Source: WHSW01 sp963742205 | GTDB taxonomy: Bacteria; Actinomycetota; Thermoleophilia; Solirubrobacterales; 70-9 | Assembly (NCBI GenBank): GCA_963742205.1 | Contig: CAVUKZ010000009.1 | Span: forward strand, 568,215-632,214 | Direction of reading: 5' to 3' | DNA: 64,000 nucleotides | Shown: positions 18,201 to 25,387 of the stretch, piece by piece | How positions within the stretch are numbered: the first letter of the stretch is position 1 | Layout: every line of letters begins with the position of its first letter | Made by a program: the position numbers and the translations under genes | The notes under the pieces: generated by a model | The model's database searches: none | What the model was told of the DNA's origin: nothing | The model's input: only the letters and a program-made list of their open reading frames with translations

Positions 18201-19225
18201 CGGCGGAGGAGGCGCTCGCCGCCGCCCGCGAGGCGGGGATCAGGCGGCTGCGGATCCCGACCCCGTTCGCGGTCGGGCGCGTCAACTGCTACCTGATCGA
18301 GGACGACCCGCTCACGCTCGTCGACACCGGCCCGAACTCCGGCAAGTCGCTCGACGAGCTGCAGCAGCAACTCGCCGACGCCGGCTACGGCATCGAGCAG
18401 ATCGAGCTCGTCGTGATCACCCACCAGCACATCGACCACCTCGGCCTGGTCGAGATCGTCGCGGCCCACTCGGGCGCCGAGGTCGCCGCGATCGACGCCG
18501 TCGTGCCGTTCATCGAGAGCTACGGCACCGACAGCGAGCGCGACGACGAGTTCGCCGGCGGGCTCATGCGCCGCTACGGGATCCCCGACGACATGGTCAC
18601 CGCGCTGCGCAGCGTCTCGGCCAGCTTCCGCGGCTGGGGATCCGCGGCGCAGGTGAGCCGCCCGCTTCACGACGGCGAGCTGCTCGAGCTCCGCGACCGC
18701 CGGCTCGAGGTCCAGCACCGGCCCGGCCACAGCCCCTCCGACACGCTGTTCTGGGACGCCGACCGGCGGATCCTGATCTGCGCCGACCACCTGATCGGCC
18801 ACATCTCCTCCAACCCGCTGCTCTCGCGGCCTCTGGACGGCTCGACCGAGCGTCCGCAGGCGCTGGTGACCTACCTGCGGTCCCTCGCACGCACCCGCGA
18901 GCTGCCCGCCGAGATCCTCCTGCCGGGTCACGGCGACCCGATCACCGACCACGTCTCGTTGATCGACGAGCGGTTCGCCATGCACCGGCGCCGCGCCGAG
19001 AAGCTCGCCGGCCTGATCGCCGAGCAGCCGCGCACCGCGTACGAGCTGGCGCAGGAGCTGTGGGGCAACGTCGCCGTCACCCAGGCCTTCCTGACGCTGT
19101 CCGAGGTGGTCGGCCACGTCGACCTGCTGATGGACGCCGGCCTCGTGCGGGAGGTAGCCGAGGGCGACGTCGTCCGCTTCGAGAGTACGGGCGCGGAGGG
19201 CGCGGTTACGATCCCTCCGCCGTGA
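18197..19225 (+). CDS. Metallo-beta-lactamase fold hydrolase with winged-helix C-terminus
   Basis: 342 residues. The zinc motif is THQHIDHLG, followed by HRPGHSPSDTLFWD and PGHGDPITD. The last 90 residues (from AEKLAGLIAEQPRTAYELAQ) look like the winged-helix extension seen in LACTB2-type MBL proteins. The substrate is unknown; relatives include glyoxalase II-like and RNA hydrolases. GTGA overlaps on both sides place it firmly in this operon. Confidence 0.87.
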   Translation: MTAEEALAAAREAGIRRLRIPTPFAVGRVNCYLIEDDPLTLVDTGPNSGKSLDELQQQLADAGYGIEQIELVVITHQHIDHLGLVEIVAAHSGAEVAAIDAVVPFIESYGTDSERDDEFAGGLMRRYGIPDDMVTALRSVSASFRGWGSAAQVSRPLHDGELLELRDRRLEVQHRPGHSPSDTLFWDADRRILICADHLIGHISSNPLLSRPLDGSTERPQALVTYLRSLARTRELPAEILLPGHGDPITDHVSLIDERFAMHRRRAEKLAGLIAEQPRTAYELAQELWGNVAVTQAFLTLSEVVGHVDLLMDAGLVREVAEGDVVRFESTGAEGAVTIPPP

Positions 19226-20241
19226 GCGCCCCGACCTCGACCACCACCTCTCCCCCGCGCCCGCTGGTGTCCGCCAACGGCGGCGACGAGAACGCGCGGC
19301 CGCCGAAGAAGCGGATGCTGATCATCGTCAACCCGTACGCGACCACGGTCTCGGACCGGCTCAAGAACCTGGTCGTCTACGCCCTGCAGGGCCGATACGA
19401 GGTCGAGGCGGTCTCGACCGAGGCGCAGAACCACGCCACCGAGATCGGCCGCGAGGCCGTCGACGGCGGCTACGACCTGGTGGTCGCATTCGGCGGCGAC
19501 GGAACGCTCAACGAGGTCGCCAACGGGCTCGCCGGAACCGACGTGCCGATGACCATCCTCCCCGGCGGCTCCACCAACGTCGTCGCGCGCACGCTCGGCA
19601 TCCCCAACGACGTCGTCGACGCGACCGAGCACCTGCTCGGACTCGCCGACCGCTTCGAGCCCCGCAAGATCGACCTGGGGATCGCCAACGGGCGCCGGTT
19701 CGTCTTCTCGTGCGGATCGGGCCTCGACGCGAGCGCCGCGATGAACGTCGACCTGCGGCCGAAGCTCAAGGCCAAGGCGGGGCCGTACTTCTACACCTAC
19801 GTCGCGGTCTCGGCCTTCTATCGCCAGTACCTGCGCAACCCGATCCGGATGAGGTTCGAGACCGGCGGTTCAACCGCCGAGGGGATCACCGTCCTCGCTC
19901 AGAACTCCGACCCGTTCACCTACTTCGGCAACCGCCCGGTGCGGGTCTGCGAGGGGATCGAGATCGACGACGGCACGCTCTCGGTCGCGGTGTTGCGGCG
20001 CGCCGCCCAGCGCGACATGGGGCCGATCATCGCCCGGGTGCTGATCGAGCGCCTGCGAGCGTCGGGGCACCGCCAGATCGATCACTTCGACGACGTCCTC
20101 GAGGGCCGCGTGACCTCGGTCTCCACCGACGTCGAGGGCGTGCCCCGTCCGTTCCCGATCCAGGTCGACGGCGACTTCATCGGCGCTCACGCCGAGCTCG
20201 AGCTCGGGATCGATCCCGGAGCGCTAACGGTCGTTGCCTGA
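19222..20241 (+). CDS. Diacylglycerol kinase-family lipid kinase
   Basis: 339 residues; the GTG at 19222 overlaps the preceding stop (GTGA). The DAGK catalytic domain starts after about 30 low-complexity residues with RMLIIVNPYAT; the nucleotide-binding FGGDGTLNEVANGL and LPGGSTNVVARTLGIP motifs are intact, and the C-terminal half carries QVDGDFIGAH. Bacterial members phosphorylate diacylglycerol or sphingoid-type lipids. With a phosphomannomutase in the same operon, a role in glycolipid or phospholipid synthesis is plausible (inference). Confidence 0.9.
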   Translation: MSAPTSTTTSPPRPLVSANGGDENARPPKKRMLIIVNPYATTVSDRLKNLVVYALQGRYEVEAVSTEAQNHATEIGREAVDGGYDLVVAFGGDGTLNEVANGLAGTDVPMTILPGGSTNVVARTLGIPNDVVDATEHLLGLADRFEPRKIDLGIANGRRFVFSCGSGLDASAAMNVDLRPKLKAKAGPYFYTYVAVSAFYRQYLRNPIRMRFETGGSTAEGITVLAQNSDPFTYFGNRPVRVCEGIEIDDGTLSVAVLRRAAQRDMGPIIARVLIERLRASGHRQIDHFDDVLEGRVTSVSTDVEGVPRPFPIQVDGDFIGAHAELELGIDPGALTVVA

Positions 20242-20674
20242 GCGCGACCCCGACTGCCTCTTCTGCTCGATCATCGCCGGTGAGCAGCCGGCGGAGATCG
20301 TGTTCGAGGACGAGATCTCGATCGCCTTCCTCGACGTCCGCCCCGTCTTTCACGGCCACTCGCTGCTCGTCCCGCGCGCTCACTACGAGACGCTCGCCGA
20401 CCTGCCCGCCGAGCTGATCGAGCCCTACTTCGCCGACGTCCAGCTGCTGAGTCGCGCGATCCCGGCGGCGATGGAGGCCCAGGGGTCGTTCGTGGCGATC
20501 AACAACGTCGTCAGCCAGTCGGTCCCCCACCTGCACACCCACATCGTCCCCCGGGTGCGCAAGGACGGCCTGCGCGGCTTCTTCTGGCCCCGCACCAAGT
20601 ACGAGCACGACGACCACGCGGCGGAGACCGCGGCCAAGGTGCGCGCCGCGGTGGCGGAGCTGGCGAGCGCCTGA
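20234..20674 (+). CDS. HIT family hydrolase
   Basis: 146 residues, a second histidine-triad protein in this operon. It has CLFCSIIAGEQPAEIVFED, RPVFHGHSLLVPRAHYE, and the triad SVPHLHTHIVPRV. This is the HinT-like short class (purine phosphoramidase or dinucleoside hydrolase). The TTG start at 20234 overlaps the lipid-kinase stop by 8 bases, the same arrangement as between the first HIT gene and manB. Confidence 0.88.
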   Translation: MPERDPDCLFCSIIAGEQPAEIVFEDEISIAFLDVRPVFHGHSLLVPRAHYETLADLPAELIEPYFADVQLLSRAIPAAMEAQGSFVAINNVVSQSVPHLHTHIVPRVRKDGLRGFFWPRTKYEHDDHAAETAAKVRAAVAELASA

Positions 20675-20838
20675 GCGGACCTCGCGGGCGCCCGCTCGAT
20701 GCTCCGATGCGCGAGCGGCGTCCACCGGTCGAGCGCGCACATCGAGGCACGAAACGGGCTTGGATGTGCAGGACCTGCGATTCGGTCAGGGCGAGCCATC
20801 GGCACGGTCCGGCAGCCACCGTGGCCAGCGGGCCGCGC

Positions 20839-21375
20839 TCAGCTCCAGCTGAAGCGCACTTCGATGTCCGCGAACTCCTTGAACCGCCGGCGGTTGAAGA
20901 AGTGGGGCAGGATCTCGGTCACCAGGCGGGCGGCCGGGTCCCAGAGCGCGACCCAGCCGAGCAGGAGGATCGCCTGCGAGACGCCCTGGAGGACGATCTC
21001 GTCGGTCGCCCGGTCGATCGCGGTCGAGGCGATGATGCACACGAAGAGCAGCACGATCCCCATCCATGCCGCGATCTGGTCGGAGCGGGTCAGCGGGTCG
21101 ACGTCGCGCAGGTGTCCGGAGGCCAGGGTCAGGTCGGCGTTGATCGCGGCGCGGACGCCGGCCTCGTCGGTCAGCTCGCGCTCGCTCTCGGGCAGGTAGA
21201 GCGTCAGCCACTGCGGGTCCTTTTCGCGGGCCAGCTCCCACTGGTCCAGCAGCGCCATCCGCGCGTCGTAGGTCAGCGGGCGGTTGGCGATCGGCCGGGC
21301 GTCGAACGGCTCGAACAGGTCGTCCGCGGTCGAGAGCCGGATCGCGAACTCGCTGCGCTTGAAGCGTTCATCCAT
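20839..21375 (-). CDS. Predicted membrane protein, unknown function
   Basis: 178 residues. The first 100 are soluble and charged (RSEFAIRLSTADDLFEPFDAR, LPESERELTDEAG), followed by two hydrophobic segments, IAAWMGIVLLFVCIIAST and IVLQGVSQAILLLGWVALW, and a basic-aromatic tail HFFNRRRFKEF. I do not recognise the family. Its ATG overlaps the end of the upstream membrane-protein gene by 8 bases, so the two are likely partners. The 164 bases between it and the HIT gene show no gene. Confidence 0.72.
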   Translation of the reverse strand: MDERFKRSEFAIRLSTADDLFEPFDARPIANRPLTYDARMALLDQWELAREKDPQWLTLYLPESERELTDEAGVRAAINADLTLASGHLRDVDPLTRSDQIAAWMGIVLLFVCIIASTAIDRATDEIVLQGVSQAILLLGWVALWDPAARLVTEILPHFFNRRRFKEFADIEVRFSWS

Positions 21376-22066
21376 CGCGTCGATCGAGCGGCGGCAGGTC
21401 GGGCACGCCGCCCGACCAGACGGCGTCCGGCTCGGGTGGCGGGTAGGTGCGGACCTTGTCGCGGTCGTCCGCGCCCTCGCGACGCATGTGCCGGTACCAG
21501 CGCCCGTACAGCGGCGCCGCCAGCACCGCGAGGCCGGTCAGCAGCGCGAGCCCGGCGAGCATCCAGAGCTGGTGCACCAGGGGGTCGCTGTGGCCGTCGG
21601 CCAGGGCGGCGAGCGCGGCGAAGCCGATCGAGAGCCCGATCCCGTTGTAGTAGTCGAGCGGGAAGCGCCAGATCCACGGGACCTCGAACCACCAGACGTT
21701 GCCCCGCTTGAACCTCGCCACCGTGTAGGCGGGGTTGAAGACAAACCACATGTAGTCCCAGAAGACGGCGAGCGCGAAGAAGGTCCCGATCGTCCGCAGC
21801 TCCCCCGCGAGCGTCCAATCGACTCCCATGACGTACGGGAAGTGCAGGATGAGGATCGGGATCGTGAACGCGAACACGTGATACCCGGTGAGCGGCCGGT
21901 GGCCCATCACCAGCCCGTAGATCTTCCCGACCAGCCCGCTCCCGAGCCACCAGGTGGGCAGCCGCTGGGCCCAGCCGTAGCCGCCCTCGATCTCGATCTC
22001 GATGCAGGCCAGGCCGAAGCACCAAAGCCACAGGAGGATGATCCGGCCGACTTCGATCTCGTCCAT
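21368..22066 (-). CDS. Polytopic membrane protein, unknown function
   Basis: 232 residues with about six hydrophobic segments, starting IILLWLWCFGLACIEIEIEG, then HVFAFTIPILILHFPYVMG, TIGTFFALAVFWDYMWFVF, LSIGFAALAALAD and LWMLAGLALLTGLAVLAAPL. It is rich in Trp, and the acidic pair IEIEIEGG near the N-terminus is distinctive. Function not recognised. The ATG at 22066 is well defined. It forms a two-gene unit with the downstream membrane protein. Confidence 0.72.
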   Translation of the reverse strand: MDEIEVGRIILLWLWCFGLACIEIEIEGGYGWAQRLPTWWLGSGLVGKIYGLVMGHRPLTGYHVFAFTIPILILHFPYVMGVDWTLAGELRTIGTFFALAVFWDYMWFVFNPAYTVARFKRGNVWWFEVPWIWRFPLDYYNGIGLSIGFAALAALADGHSDPLVHQLWMLAGLALLTGLAVLAAPLYGRWYRHMRREGADDRDKVRTYPPPEPDAVWSGGVPDLPPLDRRDG

Positions 22067-22102
22067 CGGCGCCGTATGGTGCTAAACGCGTCGGACCGAG
22101 CC

Positions 22103-22200
22103 GAATAACTCGCGCCACGTCCTCCGCTCTCGCTCGAATTACTGGTCCGCGCTACGCCGCGGACATATTTTCTGCTCCGCGTCCGGGCGTATGCGGCGCC
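22103..22200 (-). repeat. Intergenic repeat of about 100 bp, copy 1
   Basis: On the minus strand it shares with copy 2 (38421-38526) the blocks GGCGCC, ACGCCCGGACGCGG, AGCAGAAAA, ATGTCCGCGGC, GCGGAC, ATTCGAGCGAGAGCGGAGG, ACGTGGCGCG and TTATTC in the same order. A hairpin GTCCGCGG/CGCGGAC is common to both. Read on the plus strand, the hairpin is followed by ATATTTTC, terminator-like. This copy covers the last 20 codons of the glycosyltransferase gene. Confidence 0.65.
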
Positions 22201-23092
22201 ATATCGGCCCCGAGCTGTTGCTCGCCCGGTAGCCGACCGAGTGGGCGACCAGGCCGATGCCGTCCAGCGCCCGGAACGCGGCCGGCTCGACCCGGCCGTG
22301 GAGCAGGTGATCGGCGACGTCGCGGGCGCTCCCCGCCAGCCCGGGCAGCAGCGGCCAGTGCGGCGCGGCGCCGGGGTGGCGCTCGTTGAGCCACCGAGAG
22401 CCGGCGCCATAGCGGGCGATCATCGCCAGGAACGAGACCAGGTCCTCGCGGTGGTGATGCGCGACCCGCGCGGTGGGCCGCTGCTCGAGCGTCCAGTCGC
22501 GCTCGCGCATCCGCCAGCAGAAGTCCACGTCACCGGCGGAGCGGATCCCGGACGCGAACCCCTCGAGGTCGGCGAACGTCCGCCGGCGGACGAGCAGGTT
22601 CCCGGTCGCCGCGGCGACCCCGGAGGAGCCGTGCATGCCCTCGGCCTGGTCGAGGAAATTGCGGTCGCGGGCGTAACGGGCCAGCAGCGAGTCCTGGTCG
22701 GACACACCGACGATCCCTCCGGCGACGGCACCGCAGCGCCCGCCGATCGGCTCGGCGAAGTACCTGCCGATGAGGTCGGGCGGCGGCACGCAGTCGGCGT
22801 CGACGAACAGCAGCCACTCGCCGGCGGCGACCGCCGCCCCCGCGTTGCGGGCGTGATAGGAGGATGGCTCCTCGGGCGCGTGGAGCACCCGCGCGGTGTC
22901 GCCGAACGCGGGCCCGGCGACCCCTTCGAGCGTGTTGTCGACGACGATCAGCTCGTCGTCGGGGCCCAGGCTCAGCGGCGCGAAGGCCGCGCACGTTCGC
23001 TCCGCGTATGCCGCATCGCCGCGGAGCGGCACGATCACCGAGACGGACGGACGATGCTCCTCAGTCAGAGGGCGTGACCCGGTAGGCGTCAA
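22139..23092 (-). CDS. Glycosyltransferase family 2
   Basis: 317 residues of GT-A fold. The N-terminal nucleotide-binding strand is VSVIVPLRGD, the metal-binding triad is LLFVDADCVPP, and GDVDFCWRMRERDW is the acceptor-side ED-like motif. The donor cannot be told. The TTG start at 23092 lies inside the end of the upstream rsh gene (32-base overlap); a later start is possible. The C-terminal 20 residues are encoded within a repeat that also occurs elsewhere, so the native tail may have been replaced. Confidence 0.85.
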   Translation of the reverse strand: MTPTGSRPLTEEHRPSVSVIVPLRGDAAYAERTCAAFAPLSLGPDDELIVVDNTLEGVAGPAFGDTARVLHAPEEPSSYHARNAGAAVAAGEWLLFVDADCVPPPDLIGRYFAEPIGGRCGAVAGGIVGVSDQDSLLARYARDRNFLDQAEGMHGSSGVAAATGNLLVRRRTFADLEGFASGIRSAGDVDFCWRMRERDWTLEQRPTARVAHHHREDLVSFLAMIARYGAGSRWLNERHPGAAPHWPLLPGLAGSARDVADHLLHGRVEPAAFRALDGIGLVAHSVGYRASNSSGPIWRRIRPDAEQKICPRRSADQ

Positions 23093-25301
23093 AGACCGCG
23101 TCCAGCGCCCGCAGCCGGTTGACGCACTGCTTCAGCTGCTGGGAGTCGCCCACCTCGACCACGAACCGGTTGCGGACCATCGGATGCTTGGTGGAGCAGT
23201 TGGCCTCGAGGATGTTCACGCCCACCTCCGAGAAGGTCCTCGAGAGATCTTCAAGGAGACGCGTTCGGTCCCAGGCATCCACCTGCAGCTCGACGCGGTA
23301 GGAGGTCGCGTTGTCGCCCGCCCAGGCGACGTCCGTGAACCGCTCCGGCGCCTTCATCAGCGCCTCGACGTTGCGGCAGTCCTCGCGGTGGATCGTGATC
23401 CCCCGCCCGAGCGAGACGTACCCGACGATCTCGTCCCCGGGCACCGGTCGGCAGCACTTCGCCAGCCGGACGACGACGTCGTCGACGCCCTCGACCTTGA
23501 TCCCGTAGCTCGAGGCGTCCTGGGTGCGGCGCTGGCGCTCGTCGCGGCCCTCGAGCACGCCGGCCAGGCGTGACTCGGTCTCGTCCCCGGCGACGGCCTC
23601 GCCGGCCTTCAGCCGCTGCATCAGCTTGTTGACGACCGTCTTGACGGAGATCTTGCCCTGGCCGAGGGCGATGTAGAAGTCGTCGGCCTTGCGGAAACCC
23701 ATCTCGCGCGTCAGGTCGGCGAGCAGCGGCGAGCCCGCGATCCGCTGCGGCGGGAGCCCGTTCTTGCGTAGGCCCTCCTGCAGCTGCTCGCGGCCGCGGT
23801 GCTCCGCGTCCTCGCGCTTCTCGCGCTTCAGCGAGGCGCGGATCTTGTTCCGGGCGCGGCTGGTGCGCACCAGCGCGAGCCAGTCTCGCGACGGACCCCG
23901 CTCCTGCTTCGAGGTCAGGATCTCGACGATGTCGCCGCTCTGCAGCGTGTAGTGCAGGGGGACGATCTTGCCGTTGACCTTCGCCCCGACGCAGCGGTGG
24001 CCGATGTCGGTGTGCACGGAGTAGGCGAAGTCGAGCGGGGTCGAGCCCGCGGAGAGGTTCTTCACCTCGCCCTTCGGGGTGAAGACGAAGACCTCGTCCT
24101 CGAACAGGTCGACCTTGAGCGCGGCGAGGAACTCGGTCGCGTCCTCGTCGCCGTCCTGCTCGAGCAGCTGGCGCAGCCAGGTCATCTTCTCGCGCGCCGA
24201 GGCCGACTTGCCGACCGCCGACCCCTCCTTGTAGATCACGTGCGCGGCGATTCCGTACTCGGCCGTCTCGTGCATGTCCGGGGTCCGGATCTGGATCTCC
24301 AGCGGACGCCCCTCGGGGCCGATCACGGTCGTGTGCAGCGCCTGGTAGAGGTTGAGCTTCGGGGTCGCGATGAAGTCCTTGAACCGTCCCGGCAGCGGCT
24401 TCCAGATCGAGTGGATGATCCCGACCGCCCCGTAGCAGTCCTTGACCGAGTCGACGATCACCCGCATCGCGGTCAGGTCGTAGATCTCGTTGAACTCGCG
24501 GCCCTTCTTCGTCATCTTCGAGTAGATCGAGTAGAAGTGCTTCGCGCGGCCCGAGATCTGGGCCTCGATCCCGACCTCGCTGAGCTCGGCGGCGAGAAAG
24601 CCGCCCGCGTCGGAGACGTAGTTCTCGCGCTCCGCGCGCTGCTGGGCGACGAGCTTCTTGATCTCGTCGTACTTGCGCGGGTGCAGGCGCTGGAAGGAGA
24701 GGTCCTCGAGCTCCCACTTGATCGCGTGGATCCCGAGCCGGTGGGCGAGCGGGGCGTAGATCTCCAGCGTCTCACGCGCCTTCTCGATCTGCTTTTGCTT
24801 CGGCAGCGCCTCCAGGGTGCGCATGTTGTGGAGGCGATCGGCGAGCTTGATCAGGATGACCCGGACGTCCGTGGCCATCGCGACCATCATCTTCCGGTAG
24901 TTCTCGGCCTGGTGCTCGTCGCGGCTCTGGAACGTGATCCCCGTGAGCTTGGTCACCCCGTCGACGAGCCCGGCGATCGGCTCGCCGAAGCGCTCCTGGA
25001 CCTCGGCGAGGCTGGCCGACGTGTCCTCGACCGTGTCGTGGAGCAGCGCGGCGCAGAGGGTCTCGGTGTCGAGGCGCAGGCCGGCGCAGATCTTCGCCAC
25101 CTCGACCGGATGGGTGATGAAGTCCTCGCCGGACTTGCGGCGCTGATCGGCGTGGCTCTCGCACGCGAAGGCGAAGGCGCGCTCCACCGCGGCCCGGTCG
25201 ACGGCCGAGTCGCCGTTGGTGCTGTGCTCGCCGACGACGGCGAACAGGTCGCCGAGCAGTGCCCGATCGTCCGCCGTGAGGTCCTTGGTGACCGCGTTCA
25301 C
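23061..25301 (-). CDS. relA: Bifunctional (p)ppGpp synthetase/hydrolase (Rel/Spo)
   Basis: Stringent-response enzyme of 746 residues, the usual long RSH length. Order: HD hydrolase domain (residues 40-200, with ALLHDTVEDT and LADRLHNMRTL), synthetase domain (MRVIVDSVKDCYG, IATPKLNLYQALHTTV), TGS (VFTPKGEVKNLSAGSTPLDFAY), conserved cysteine region (KCCRPVPGDEIVG) and a C-terminal ACT domain. Both catalytic sites look intact. The GTG start at 25301 is the most upstream start in frame, 86 bases after recJ. Confidence 0.95.
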   Translation of the reverse strand: MNAVTKDLTADDRALLGDLFAVVGEHSTNGDSAVDRAAVERAFAFACESHADQRRKSGEDFITHPVEVAKICAGLRLDTETLCAALLHDTVEDTSASLAEVQERFGEPIAGLVDGVTKLTGITFQSRDEHQAENYRKMMVAMATDVRVILIKLADRLHNMRTLEALPKQKQIEKARETLEIYAPLAHRLGIHAIKWELEDLSFQRLHPRKYDEIKKLVAQQRAERENYVSDAGGFLAAELSEVGIEAQISGRAKHFYSIYSKMTKKGREFNEIYDLTAMRVIVDSVKDCYGAVGIIHSIWKPLPGRFKDFIATPKLNLYQALHTTVIGPEGRPLEIQIRTPDMHETAEYGIAAHVIYKEGSAVGKSASAREKMTWLRQLLEQDGDEDATEFLAALKVDLFEDEVFVFTPKGEVKNLSAGSTPLDFAYSVHTDIGHRCVGAKVNGKIVPLHYTLQSGDIVEILTSKQERGPSRDWLALVRTSRARNKIRASLKREKREDAEHRGREQLQEGLRKNGLPPQRIAGSPLLADLTREMGFRKADDFYIALGQGKISVKTVVNKLMQRLKAGEAVAGDETESRLAGVLEGRDERQRRTQDASSYGIKVEGVDDVVVRLAKCCRPVPGDEIVGYVSLGRGITIHREDCRNVEALMKAPERFTDVAWAGDNATSYRVELQVDAWDRTRLLEDLSRTFSEVGVNILEANCSTKHPMVRNRFVVEVGDSQQLKQCVNRLRALDAVFDAYRVTPSD

Positions 25302-25387
25302 CGGCGCCGCCGGCCCGCCCGGATCCTCGGCGCCGAGCTGGATGTGCCCGCGTCGATCCGCCGGGGGGGCAGCCGCCCCGTCCGCCG

